DNA from: Pararge aegeria
Taxonomy: Eukaryota > Arthropoda > Insecta > Lepidoptera > Nymphalidae
Length of the DNA: 64,000 nt
Direction of reading: 5' to 3'
Assembly: GCF_905163445.1 (NCBI RefSeq)
Contig: NC_053202.1
Location: 2,232,001 to 2,296,000 of the forward strand
The notes under the pieces are model-generated. The model was not told the DNA's origin. It did no database searches and saw only the letters and a list, made by a program, of their open reading frames with translations. Position 1 is the first letter of the stretch; each line of letters opens with the position of its first letter. A program made the translations under genes and the position numbers. Shown here one piece after another: positions 42,223 through 53,260 of this stretch.

Positions 42223-43896
42223 AGTACATCTGTGTAACCCTTTCAAGTTTGGAGACGTGATGTTTTTTTATGCGATTGTTAACAGCTATCGCGGTTTATT
42301 TGCTGTAATTTTTCCAAGAGTTCCTTTGTCTGTCTCTGAAACAGACCACAGAGAATATGAAATGCAAATTTATGACGCAGATACCAGCAAAATAGAAGTC
42401 GGTTATTAACTAATTACCTCCTATTTTTTTAGGTCGATTTAAAATTAACTTTAGTTATTATATAACTCACGAGTGCATTTTAATTTTTGTATTTTTTATC
42501 TATGTTTTTTAACGCATAAATAAATATTTATTATTGCAAAAACAATCGACTTTCGAAATCGATTAAATCAAAGATTACCTAATCGCTCGTGCGTACAAAT
42601 TTATTTATGAGTTTAATTTCTAATATTTTGCAAAGAGGATGCAGCCAACCCAAATAATTTGCATATAAAACATACTGTATCATTACATTATAGATATTAT
42701 TTAAATTAAATGGAAGTGACGTTGCCCTTAAAGAAATCGCCAAATGAATTATAAAGAATCTATCGTTGCGATTAATAGCTGAAAATGATAAATAAAAACA
42801 TATTTAATTGGTAACTCATTAGCAGTTCGCGTGCTCCCAGCAGCGTTAGCAAAACAAGCCGTGCGGTTTATGAAAACTTAATTTATTTTTGTTTTTTATT
42901 TTGGACAGGCAAAGATCATTGACAAAACAGCCTAATTAGCGATAGCGATTTGTGATAACTTAATTTAAAATTTGGTTCAGTCAAAAATCTATCTCTTTTC
43001 CGAATTTATCGAATCGAATATTTACTTATAATATCAAACGGGTGTAAACTCGTCATTTTCCCGTGTTGCCCAGCTTTGGCAGGTTCACAAGTTTTCATCC
43101 CTCGTAAGTGGACATGAACGGTGGATAAAATTTTGGTTTCTGCTGTCGATAGTTTCCCCTGGCTAAATAAATAGCATCGTAAAAATCTAAGTTTTTTTTC
43201 GAAAAACGTGGTCGGTTTTTTTACGAAAACATGAATTTATTAGGTGCAAACTGATTAATGATTCTACAGAATTTAAAAAGAGAAAGAAGGCTTTCGATCC
43301 AGTTCTGTTTTATAAATGCTTGTTACCTAAGAACTTCTCAATTAAGAAACCGATTTGGAAAGCTCTTCCCACTAATAAACCGCTCACCAATGCACTAACG
43401 ACGCATAAAACTTAGCCGGGTAGGTATTATTTTTGTTATCACCATCAGTGTAAGTATAGATACCAGGCCCAGTCTTATGCTGTCGGTACCTCGGGTGTGG
43501 CCGGCGTTTATTAGCCCAGTTTCTACAGCATTGATAGTTTTTACAGCTGAACGCCGGCGATGATTGCACACGTTTCACATTACCAACCTATTTAGTGCAC
43601 AATTTAATGCGGCTAGCGCTCGGATAACGCTAATTAGGCATTACATGTTAAAATACGTAATAACTGATGGTGGAAATAAAAACTTCTTAAGCAGCGTTGA
43701 GCAATTTTTTCGAATGAGAAAAAAGGTTTGCGTCACCTGGTGAAATTTCGTGATTTTGCGCTACTCACCGATTTCATTTTGTCTTTTATTCCACTGTAAA
43801 TTAACCCTTGGCTGCAAACGCTGGAACCCCCCTCTCCAAACCCTTCTTTTAAGACGAAGAAACTCCTACATTGCGCCAGGAGGGTAAACGACAAAA
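42223..43896. other. Unique intronic stretch close to the homeobox exon
   Basis: 0.8-2.5 kb inside the intron from the 44679 donor. 42640-42960 has ATTTGCAT (42658-42665) and several TAAT/ATTA cores (ATTAATAGC, TTTAATTGG). Small repeats: AGTTTCCCCTGGCTAAATA at 43149 echoes GATTCCCCTGGCTAAACG at 41613. Regulatory function is speculative. Confidence 0.35.
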
Positions 43897-44381
43897 TCCC
43901 TATCCCTATCCCTATCCCTATCCCTACTAATATTATAAATGTCAATGTAAGTTTGTTTGTTACGCTTTCACGCAAAAACTACTTAACCGATCCTCATGAA
44001 ACTTTGTACACATATTCTTGGAAGTGTTAGAAGTAATATAGGATACTTTTTATCCCGACATTAAGCTCGGTTCCTTTGGGAGAGGGGATGAAAGTGTTTG
44101 ACGATTTTACACCGTAACTCCGACAAATTATGACCGATTTAAATAATTGTTTTTGTACTATAGAGGCTATAATATGTATTTAATATTGCCCAAACTGTGG
44201 TTGGAGATAGAGGACAGAACCCCTCAGCGGACAGCAGCAAACCCGTCATTTCAGGCGATATCATTCAGGCGATATATTTCAGCGATACTACATACTTAAT
44301 TTTATTTTAGATCTATAACTAAATTTAATGCCACATCAAAAAACAAAATTAAACGCAGACGTAGTCGCGGGCAACAGCTAG
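43897..44381 (+). mobile_element. Full-length non-autonomous Helitron
   Basis: 5'-TCCCTATCCC with a longer run of TATCCC units than its relatives, after host A (43896). 3' CGCGGGCAACAGCTAG before host T (44382). 485 bp; contains a local duplication TTCAGGCGATATCATTCAGG near 44250-44275. Confidence 0.9.
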
Positions 44382-44678
44382 TGTTTGTATAAAATGGCTA
44401 TGTTATAACGTTAATGCTAGTTATTAAAATATGAATTAAATCAAGAATATTACTTGTCTATTACATACTGTATTCAATGATTTCTTTTTGTCGCAAATGT
44501 ATTAAATACTTCGTTTAATGCACTCAGTGGAAATTGTGAAGTTGTCACGAATCCCGATTTATTAAACCAAGACAAAGGCTTAGGTTTATTATTCAACCCA
44601 GTAGCCTTTTAACTCTTCAAGGCAGTCGTCGTTAGAAAGTAACCTATAAAACGAGATATGATAAGATCGGTGTATTAC

Positions 44679-44851
44679 CTGTGTCTCAGTCAAGCTCAGC
44701 ACCTGGGCCAGCTGTTTCCTCTCAGCACCGACCACGTAGTGATTCTTCTCGAAGGCGTGCTCCAGTTTGAGGAGCTGTGACGGCGAGAAGGCGGTTCTGA
44801 TCCGCTTCGGCTTCCTGAACGGCTGCAGGAGGAATCCGGGGATGTCGGGAC
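44679..44851 (-). CDS. ems: EMX-family homeobox gene (ems/E5), exon with homeodomain helices 1-2
   Basis: This 173-nt exon is bounded by an AG acceptor (44852-44853) and a GT donor (44677-44678). It begins with the last two bases of a split codon (probably Gly), then 57 codons. They encode a short linker (PDIPGFLLQPFRK) followed by homeodomain residues 1-44: PKRIRTAF, the LLKLEHAF core with L16 and F20, NHYVVGAERK in the turn/helix 2 region, and LSLTETQ at the exon end. R5, F8, L16 and F20 are intact. NHYVVGAERKQLAQ is characteristic of EMX proteins. The reading frame joins the exon at 24669-24869 without a break, restoring a 60-residue homeodomain. The exon ends exactly at Q44, so the intron separates residues 44 and 45, a well-known intron position in several homeobox classes. 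The exon upstream of 44851 is not identifiable in the window. Confidence 0.96.
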
Positions 44852-44909
44852 CTGTGGAAACAAATAATAGGATATTTAAAACTATAATTCTTATTAACTA
44901 TTATAATAA

Positions 44910-45118
44910 TTGGCACTGTAGGCTCTGAGTGTGTGTTTCTGAGTCCAAGGCCGTGGGTTCGATTCCCACAACCGGAAAATGTTTGTGTGATGAACATGAA
45001 TATTTATATAAATATAGAAAAAATATTCATCAGTCATCTTAGTACCCATAACACAAGCTACGCTTACATTGGTGCTAGATGGCGATGTGTGAATTGTCGT
45101 AGTATATTTATTTATTAT
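44910..45118 (+). repeat. SINE-A copy, head damaged
   Basis: AATTGGCACTGTAGGC (A-box remnant), GGGTTCGATTCCCACAACCG (B box), then a deletion of the TTTTTCAGTG segment and an intact 3' half. Confidence 0.82.
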
Positions 45119-45162
45119 TATTTTATTTATTTTTCTTTAATTGGAAAACCAACAGTTGTAAA

Positions 45163-45402
45163 TCCCTACTCTAATATTATAAATGTGAATGTAAGTTTGT
45201 TTGTTACGCTTTCACGCGAAAACTACGAAACCGATCTTCATGAAACTTTTTATACATATTCTTAGAGGTATTAGAAATAATATAGTATACTTTTCATTGA
45301 AAAAAACAATAACGTAAGATAAAAAAATTACTATAGGTGTAGACTATGTAGCAGTACGCTGCCTCTCAAAAATACGCGGGCGAAGCCGCAGGGCACATCT
45401 AG
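45163..45402 (+). mobile_element. Short Helitron
   Basis: 5'-TCCCTACTCTAATATTATAA after host A; 3' GAAGCCGCAGGGCACATCTAG before host T. 240 bp, an internally deleted relative. Confidence 0.83.
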
Positions 45403-45631
45403 TACTAAATAATTCACAAAAAACTTTTGGCTTTAAACTAATAACAGGTTTCCACAGATTAGTTTTATATAAACAGGTAAACCTGGTAGAACCTAGCAAA
45501 GATGCAGCAAACTGTAACTAAAAATTAAGTTTACCTAACATGCAACAGTTTATCTTATTGGTTTCGACGTACACTATTAATATTACCATAAAATAAATCA
45601 ATTGCGGGGTTTTTTATGTCCTTGTTATCAT

Positions 45632-45950
45632 CATCATCATCACATCAACCATTTACCGGCCCACTACAGAGCACGGATCTCCACCCACAATGAGAAGGGG
45701 TTAAGGCCGTAGTCCACCACGCTGGCCCAGTGAGGATTAGTGGACTCCACACACCTTTGAGAACATTATGTAGATCTCTCAGGCATGCAGGTTTCCTCAC
45801 GGTGTTTTACTTCACCGTTGAAGCAAGTTATATTTTAATTACTTAAAACGCACATAACCTTAAAGTTTAAAGTGCGTGCTGGGATTCGAACTCGGCCGCT
45901 CGAAAGTGAAGTCGAGCTCCTACCCATTATATATATATATATACATATCA
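45632..45950 (-). repeat. SINE-B copy, nearly full length
   Basis: The tail ATCATCATCATCACATCAAC is at the low end, with the body CACGCTGGCCCAGTGAGGAT and B-box region GGGATTCGAACTCGGCCGC. The head is cut by a TATATA run at 45929-45942. Confidence 0.86.
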
Positions 45951-46019
45951 CCGCTTCTTATTCTACTTTTTTATAGTAAATAAAAATTTACGGACCGAGT
46001 AGATGGACCACTTGATGGT

Positions 46020-46162
46020 CAATGGCGTGCACTTCATACATGCACAAAAGCACTGCATACCTAAATTATTTGATATAAGTCGTATTGGAGGGAAATATTT
46101 CCATTTCATGACATGTACCTGCTTTATGCATACCTTGGTCAAAAACCCTGTGCACGCCACTC
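46020..46162. mobile_element. hAT-M element with perfect 8-bp target duplication
   Basis: Flanked by TTGATGGT at 46012-46019 and 46163-46170. Ends CAATGGCGTGCAC and GTGCACGCCACTC, with inverted repeats continuing inward (ATGCACAAAAGC... / GCTTTATGCATACC). 143 bp. Confidence 0.85.
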
Positions 46163-46207
46163 TTGATGGTAGGTAATTGAAAGCCATCTCGTATAAACAA
46201 TACTACA

Positions 46208-46262
46208 GAACATGTCCTGTCCTGCAAATTGACGCCCTGTGTACATCAACCTGAGGCGTATG
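46208..46262 (+). repeat. Unclassified repeat, also at 60658-60735
   Basis: Shares GCCCTGTGTACATCAACCTG, AGGCGTA with the later copy, probably a LINE 3' region. Confidence 0.5.
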
Positions 46263-47012
46263 ATATACTGGATATTTTTAGTGAAATGAACTGAAAAGAT
46301 TCACCAACTAAAAGCCCATAAATAATATCCAAAGAGAAGTAAATTAATTGCATAACTACAATATTAATTTATTCAAATAACGTTTACGTTTAATACCTAA
46401 TCCTTTATAATTTTTTATTATGAACCGACGAAAAATATATTTTTCTAGGGAAATAATAATTTCAAACTAAAATAGTGGGAAAATCCAAAAGTGCACGCCT
46501 CATAATCTCATTCATTAAAATAAAATTGAGATTATTTTTAAATAATAATTAAACTATCTAATCTAATTATACCGTGAAAAGTAATATGCTTCTATTCCTC
46601 AAAATACTGAAGCCTATAAAAAAACCAACTCGGTAAGTGAAGTATTTCGCTCGTTATCGTGACCGTGATATGGGAGATTCACACATACAGACAGACAGAC
46701 GTCCAAGACATAACATTTTAAATTTTTTTTTTTAATTATTAGAGATTTAAAAATTTCACTCATGGTGTTAAAAATAGCGTTTTTTCTCAACATCTGTATA
46801 TTTATATTCACTTATAAAAGCAGTAAAGAATAAAAAATGTGACATTTTAAGTTGTAGAATCACTCGCTGTGCGTAAACTGACAGTAATACCTCAACGCTT
46901 CGATTATTATGCGTGCAATTAATATTTACAATAAATATAAGCCGTCTAACTGTTAACTTATGGGCATGGTACCCAAAATGCTGGCGCTATTGCCCCTTTG
47001 AATTGCTAGACT
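46263..47012. other. No gene recognised
   Basis: AT-rich unique sequence. Confidence 0.4.
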
Positions 47013-47241
47013 TAGCCGTTGGACTAAATAAGAGCCAGCTCTTGGGTCACCAGACGTGAGGACCAATTTTTGGGACACGATGTTAATAACATTTTTCGTG
47101 TCCGTATACCATGGAGATATATTTCAAGATATTTATTCAAATTGTAAATATCATGAAATATATTAGCTTAATTACACTTCTTAATAAACATAATGCAATA
47201 ATATCAAAATGGCTCGAATATCAAACTCCCGCAAATAAGTA
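47013..47241 (-). mobile_element. LINE-5 fragment, left arm of an inverted pair
   Basis: Reverse complement of 48294-48503 over about 210 bp (GTGTCCCAAAAATTGG region, TTGAATAAATATCTTGAAAT, ATTCTTGCATTATG), with small indels. Confidence 0.78.
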
Positions 47242-48025
47242 ACTAATAACAGGTTGCGGCGTACAGCGTATCTTTGTAATGGCGTACAGCTATTAAAATT
47301 AAATTAAGCAAAGATTACCGCTAAACGACCACGGGTCGGTTAATCTATCAACCATTTACATAGTGTTAACAGACGATCCAATTTGGTTGGTAGAGATTTC
47401 CAACCAAAAATTTAAACCACTGGCTATACAGCAAAGTCAGTTCTTCTAGACCACATTTGGGGGCAAACTTGCTAAGTCGACTTTAGAGATTATGCAAATA
47501 AATATTAATATTTTATTCAAGTTAAATGGACCATATGGATATAAATTAGAATGTATACCTAACACCAAATCTTATTATTTAATTCTTAGGGGTGTTTGTG
47601 GTATTAAAAAAAACGTTAAATAACGTAAAGTCGTAGTTTATGGTAATCACACATATTTAGAAATACAAAACACCAGTTGATCAATAGTAACAGCAAAAAG
47701 ACAGCTTGACAAAGCAGTCAGAAGAGTTCATAAAATACATGAGCGGAAACTCATTAACCAACTCAACTAAGACTGTGGGATTAAGATTGGATGAGTTTGA
47801 TTGGAACCAACTGAATCGGGTCGTGTGTTAGCACTAAAACATTTTGCTCCCCAAGAATTATGAAGTAAGGAAAGAAATAATACACGTATTTTACAAATTG
47901 CACACTCCGACTTTAACGCTGATGAGTCGAGAGTGTACATGCTCATATTTTAATGTTACTTAATAATCGTGGGTTATATATGAAAATTGTAACATAATGA
48001 CTGGATGAAAGTATTGTAAAAATGT
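47242..48025. other. No gene recognised
   Basis: Spacer of the inverted pair; unique AT-rich sequence. Confidence 0.35.
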
Positions 48026-48262
48026 TGATTGCCCCTACACTCACCAGTGAGACTGAATGTTTACATCCAATGCAAGGCTAGCGCCAATGCTCAGAACGGC
48101 TATCATGGGCAGGAGACAATTAAATACCCGGGGAAAGGACATAAATTAATCTTCTCCGACAGCTTTATCAACTGCACAGCACTGGCACACAAGTGGAATA
48201 ATATCCAAATAATATATGTGTATTAATAAACGGGGGTAAACTTCTCATATTCCATGCTCCAG
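48026..48262 (+). repeat. REP-X copy
   Basis: GGCTATCATGGGCAGGAGAC, ACCCGGGGAAAGGACATAAA, GGAATAATATCCAAATAATA, AACGGGGGTAAACTTCTCAT; two more copies near 57 kb. Confidence 0.75.
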
Positions 48263-48293
48263 TGATTTAGCAGGTAGGCACGTCATGAGGTCA

Positions 48294-48503
48294 TACTTAT
48301 TTGCGGGATTTTGATATTCTTGCATTATGTTTATTAAGAAGTAAAATAATTAAGCTAATGCATTTCATGATATTTACAATTTGAATAAATATCTTGAAAT
48401 ATTTCCCCATGGTCTTCGGACACGAAAAATTGTATTAGTGTCCCAAAAATTGGTCCTTACGTCTGGTGACCCAAGAACTGGAGCTTATTTAGGCCAACGG
48501 CTA
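48294..48503 (+). mobile_element. LINE-5 fragment, right arm of an inverted pair
   Basis: Carries the frame VSQKLVLTSGDPRTGAYLGQ (about 48438-48497). TGDPR-G-YL-QR is also encoded at 63.6 kb and is the conserved end of a non-LTR polyprotein. Confidence 0.78.
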
Positions 48504-49630
48504 CGTGTAACAATTCAAACAGGCAGAATTAGTGTGACGTTAGTACGTGCTATGTCTATATACTACTACTGAAAACGTGGTAACGTGGTAACTAGCCGAA
48601 CCCAAAGCCCTGCCAGACAATCTATTTTTTGTATACATAAATATTTGATCCTTTCCGAGGCATCTATGCTATGGCTCAGCGTAAGGTACTAGGGAGTCAT
48701 AAGTTGTGTGATGCCTGCAATTATAACGACATTAGCAAATGTCAGACGTCTTTGCAAGGCCACCACGTTAGCCACCCACGGCTTTATTATAAATAGGGTT
48801 CCCTCACGTTTTCACTTATATTATAAAGTATAGTGTGTGTTTGTTTTTTACGATTTAAGATAAGAGTGGCATTTCAAGGACGCGTCTCGTTTCAGCACTT
48901 TTTAATAAATTTATTGTTCAACGTGTCTAGAAAAAACCTATTCACTCTTAATGTGAAGGTGAACCCTCATTTGTGGTGGAAAAAACGGAAGCGAAGGGCA
49001 TTACAGACCGGCACAAGTCAACTCACTCGTTATATTTCTATATTATATACATTTTGATATTACCTACCAATCATAAAACATTACTTTTTGAAAGTAATAA
49101 ATCGTTATAATAAATTAGGATGTGGAATATGTATATGAAGATGACTCTTTAAGAAATTTTGACCAATAGGAATGAAATACTGTTGACAAAATTTTTGTAT
49201 AATTTTTTTAATAGTCGGCAACCCTGACCAGAAATTAAAAAGGTAATTACTCACACGCCGAACCTTCTCTTTATGGCATAGATAATGTAGATTATAGGTA
49301 CAACTGACAATACATAATATCTGCAATCGATTTAAGTACTTAATGAGTACAAAATAAGAATCAATACTGTGTTCTTCTTCACTGGCTCGTTTTGCGTGAG
49401 TTATTTTAATACTTACTCAATAGGGTTGTCAAACAAAATAATATAATAGTAATAATTGGGAAATACCTATTTATTCCGTCATTTATTTTAGTTTCATAAC
49501 ATTTAAAACTCTTAAAATATCTTCATAAAATGACAGGTCGTTTACAAAAACAGCTGGTCTCGGAGGACCAGGCTTGTTTTAAGTTTACGAATATGCTGAA
49601 GTTAAAAATTTAAAATGATTTATTAAAATT
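48504..49630. other. No gene recognised
   Basis: AT-rich. CACCACGTTAGCCACCCACG at 48760 is a faint SINE-like trace. Confidence 0.35.
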
Positions 49631-49725
49631 TAAAAAGGATTAGTAGACTACATACGCCTTTGGGAACTTTGTGGAGAACTCTCAGGCATGCAGGTGCGTA
49701 AGTAAGCGATATTAAATGGCTTAAA
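49631..49725 (-). repeat. SINE-B fragment
   Basis: TAGACTACATACGCCTTTGG, GAGAACTCTCAGGCATGCAG in reverse orientation; both ends missing. Confidence 0.6.
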
Positions 49726-49746
49726 ATGGACCACCTCCGAAAATCT

Positions 49747-49757
49747 CCCCCCCCCCC
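49747..49757 (+). repeat. Homopolymer C tract
   Basis: Eleven consecutive C, rare in this AT-rich sequence. Confidence 0.9.
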
Positions 49758-49812
49758 TGAAATTTAGGCTGAATTCCTAAATTCAATATGGCGACTGTAA
49801 ATTCGTACAGTA

Positions 49813-50060
49813 TTATGAAAATTAAGCTTAATATGCTATACTCCGCGAAAAACAGTAGAATCTGTCTCCACACCAAACAGATCTTCGGCAATGTCCCTCC
49901 ACGCACGTTTCGCTCCAAAACCGGAGCATCCTCAGGAGATGTTGACTTAAGTCAGTGGTAAGATTCTCCTGCTTTTTGCGGAGTATATCAAATTAAGCTT
50001 AATTTTTATAATATATCATGGATATCCGCAAAGTAACGCCTGCTTCTATCGAAAATTCAT
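49813..50060. mobile_element. FB foldback element, long form
   Basis: Arms ATGAAAATTAAGCTTAATAT and AAATTAAGCTTAATTTTTAT enclose TCCGCGAAAAACAGTAGAAT / ATTCTCCTGCTTTTTGCGGA and a central GTTTCGCTCCAAAACCGGAG. The outer tail is GTAACGCCTGCTTCTATCG, as in 31357-31494 but 110 bp longer in the loop. Confidence 0.75.
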
Positions 50061-50284
50061 ACAGTTTTCAGCAATCGTGTTTTCTTGATTATTTTAATTC
50101 AGTAATTGATATATCATAACTACAAGGTGACAACACTTGAATAAACGTAGTTAATATTTATAGTCTTCATAATATATATCTTATTGCCCGACGCATGCCT
50201 TTCACAACAAAGAAATACGTTAATTAATATATTGTATCTAACACACGGTGACATTTTACTAGGAAGTATGTCAACAAATATATA

Positions 50285-50372
50285 TATACATTTTTATTTT
50301 TCTACATAGCCTAGTGGTTAAGGATTAGCTCTCCCGGTCGGGGAACGAGGTTCGAACCCGGCACACTCTTCT
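50285..50372 (+). repeat. tRNA-like SINE head
   Basis: AGCCTAGTGGTTAAGGATTA (A box) and GAGGTTCGAACCCGGCAC (B box). It does not fold as a clean tRNA: there is no matching acceptor stem. Confidence 0.5.
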
Positions 50373-51624
50373 AAATTTTCGTTTTTCATTTTGTTGAAGC
50401 CTTCTATTCTATGGCCAAACGCGATATGGAATTTATGTAAACAAACCAAAAATCACGAGGGTTTCACATTTTTAATAAACAAAAATTGTACATTTCCAAG
50501 GTAAAAATTAAAATTATAGTTTAACGATAACTTAACGTAAAGATAACTTAACCGCCCAGTGCGTATTTACTTAATATGTAAGAAAAATAGCTTAAAACTA
50601 AAATTTACAAATTTTTAATTGCTAGGTACTACATGAATTAATTAACGCGGGTGAAACCGGGAGGAATGGCTTGTTTTCAATAACAATATGAATTTATAAA
50701 CAATAAAATCCGACTTCTATATAAATTATATACCAAATATACCATTTTTGTATAAATCAATATTGAATACTCTGTGCTACAACTTACGAGTCTAGCTTTC
50801 AGTCGAAAAATATGCAGCTACTAAGTACTAACTTTGTTAGATAATGTGGGTTTATCCCGACAAACTGAATACACCTGCGTAACTCACTTTTGAACTGGCT
50901 GTATGGTCTTAGATCTTTGCCAGAACCCAACGGAGATGAATTAAAAAGTAGCGATAGGCTGTATGGGCAATGATCTTTGCCCTAGGGATAGGCGTGATGT
51001 TATTTTCTTCTTCTATTCCCGTCCGTTGCACGTCTAATGCTATGTTGTATGTTTGCGTAAAAAATACATATGTATGCGATAGTATCAATAATGTAGCAAT
51101 GTTGAAAAGTTCCGTCGTATGTCTCAAAACACTCCATTAGATCAAAGATGCAAAAAAAAAAACTTTACAATTTATTTATTTTTTTAAACTGTTGAATTTT
51201 TAATCACTTTGCTATCCACAGTTGATCCGTTTGAAAATATTGGAAATAATAATTTATTTGATTATGATTTATTTGATTTGCCACTCGCTGGCGTATAAGT
51301 CAAGAAGCGTGGAGTATATGACATATGCTTACGACCAATCCAAATTATTATTTTTAAATAGCAGAAACTACACAGACGTAAGCGTTACTTCCGTCAGAAA
51401 AAAAAACTGACTTACTCCCTAGTCGCGCCTACAGAAGTTTTACTTAAAAACATGTGCAAATCTGTCTTTATACGTATGAAAAAATCATCAGAATTGATAT
51501 CCCCCTGGAATGGAAGTCGGTTAAAAAGAATGTAGTCACGAATGATAACATAAGACAGATAACATATACTTATCATTATACATCTCTACAGCAAACACCG
51601 TGGTTCTGTAATTGTGGATACAGG
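50373..51624. other. No gene recognised
   Basis: AT-rich. 50645-50670 (ACGCGGGTGAAACCGGGAGG) is a Helitron-like scrap. Confidence 0.35.
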
Positions 51625-51690
51625 TTACGCGTATAATGTGGCAGGTATAACGACGGGATCGCGTGTTCGGTTCCCGGCTGAGCACTATTT
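51625..51690 (+). repeat. tRNA-like SINE head fragment
   Basis: GGCAGGTATAACGACGGGAT and GCGTGTTCGGTTCCCGGC (B box). Confidence 0.4.
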
Positions 51691-52044
51691 ACACCAGTTT
51701 TTTGCTTTTCAACTTGTTAATATAATTGTCTTGTAGTTTTCTAGTGTAAGAAGAATATTAAATTAACAAGTTTATGGGTAACTAGTAATTTTGTGGTATA
51801 GTTTTTTTTTTCTAATTTCGCAGTAACTAATCGTCTCAAGGACGCAAGATATCTGTTTGCGGGATTACATGAAGATCGTATTGTTTCAAACAATCAAACA
51901 AAGCTCTCAACAAAAAGAATTTCAGCGCTTAGGTGTCCATTAAAACATTTTTATAGATGAATATTGCAGAACAATGTAATGTTATTTATTTCTTATAAGA
52001 AACTGATGTAAAATGTGATAATTATTAGAATTGCAATTTATATG

Positions 52045-52300
52045 TAACAAGCGATTGCAAGCGACTTCGTCCGTGTATAATTTATAGTACACCTTGCCCG
52101 CGGCTTCGTACAGGGTTTTTTTTCTTTTTTCACGAACTCCGGGAACGGTACATTTTCCCGGCATAAAAAGCAGTGTATGTTTATCCAGGTAACGTCTATC
52201 TCCATTCCAAAATTAAGTCAAATTGATTCAGAACTTTTTGCGTGAAAGAGTAACAAACATCCATCCATCCATCCATACAAACTTTCGCATTTATAATTAT
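52045..52300 (-). mobile_element. Helitron-like element(s), 3' ends decayed
   Basis: AAGCGACTTCGTCCGTG and, 40 bp on, TTGCCCGCGGCTTCGTACAG are two reversed 3' ends. The body (TTCCCGGCATAAAAAGCAGT, GCGTGAAAGAGTAACAAACA, CCATCCATCCATCCATACAA, TTCGCATTTATAATTA) matches 41838-42222 without the hAT insertion. Confidence 0.62.
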
Positions 52301-52301
52301 C

Positions 52302-52612
52302 ATCATCATATAAACCTATTACCGGGCAACTACAGGACACCTTCCACAATGAGAAGAGGTTAAGGCCGTAATCCACCACGCTGGCTTAGTGCGGATCGGT
52401 GGACTTTACACACCTTTGAGAACTTTATGGAGAAATCTCAGGTCAATCTGCAGGTTTCCTCACGATGTTTTCCTTCGCCGTTGAAGCAAGTTATATTTAA
52501 ATTGCTCAAAACGAACATAACATAAAAAAATTAGTGGTGCGTTCTGAGATTCGAACTCGCCCCCCGAAAGTGAAGTCGATATCCTAACCACTGGGCTATC
52601 ACCGCTCCATAA
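52302..52612 (-). repeat. SINE-B copy, nearly full length
   Basis: ATCATCATATAAACCTATTA tail, CACGCTGGCTTAGTGCGGAT, GAGATTCGAACTCGCCCC, head ACCACTGGGCTATCACCGCT. Confidence 0.86.
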
Positions 52613-53022
52613 TATAAGTAGGATTTGTAACTCTAATTAAATTCTGTATCTGTGTAAAAAAAAAGTATCGTCTATGACGTTTCCTTTTGAAATTGCTCAA
52701 TGGTGAAATGTAATTTTTAAAGCTCTGTTCTACTAAATAAATAATAATAATAAATCCATCGTATTTTTATACCCTCCAAGAAGTTGGTACCTCATTACAC
52801 AGATGACAAAAGTTGGTATCCGACCTAGAGCTGTAAGATTTATGGAGTACAACACTACAACACTTATCGATGACCCGGCCGATGGAAGTGTCAAAAACAT
52901 AAATCGGTACTTTTAACGACGAAGATAGCGCACATTGACGTTCTTCACGATAAGAATTATCGAGAGCTAGGTTTCGTCCTCTGTCGTACGCGTTTGTTCT
53001 GCTTAATCGGAATCAAAAATAC

Positions 53023-53260
53023 CTTGTTCGTCTAGTGGTTAGCATGTTTAACTACAGCGCACGAGGTCCAGGGTTCAGGGCTCTCGAGGTTAGGCCGTCG
53101 GTGCCGGTTATTATAACTAACATGTGATTATTGTCGTTAAAACCCACCGACCCGTATTGGAGTAGCGTGGTGGGTTTATGCTCTTAAATCGTCTCTTCTA
53201 TGATCGAGGAAGCGTCCAGCTGTGGCACGTTAATAGGTTAATTGTGACGTTTGGCTGAAA
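53023..53260 (+). repeat. tRNA-headed SINE, distinct family
   Basis: TTGTTCGTCTAGTGGTTAGC (A box), GAGGTCCAGGGTTCAGGG (B-box remnant), then CCACCGACCCGTATTGGAGT, AGCGTGGTGGGTTTATGCTC. Single copy here. Confidence 0.62.

Larger units (their letters stand above)
24870..44678 (-). other. ems: 19.8-kb intron inside the ems/E5 homeodomain
   Basis: Bounded by a GT donor at 44677-44678 and an AG acceptor at 24870-24871 on the minus strand; phase 0. It contains SINE, LINE, Helitron and hAT insertions on both strands and several long unique stretches (26.2-27.5, 28.7-29.9, 31.6-33.1 and 42.2-43.9 kb). No other host gene is recognisable within it. Confidence 0.93.

Noticed and set aside
44722..44997. 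Minus-strand ORF overlapping the homeobox exon
   Set aside because: Wrong frame of the ems/E5 exon, extending into SINE-A; the homeodomain is in another frame with proper splice sites.
50285..50372. Possible functional tRNA
   Set aside because: B box is good, but no paired acceptor or anticodon stem could be drawn; SINE head is more likely.
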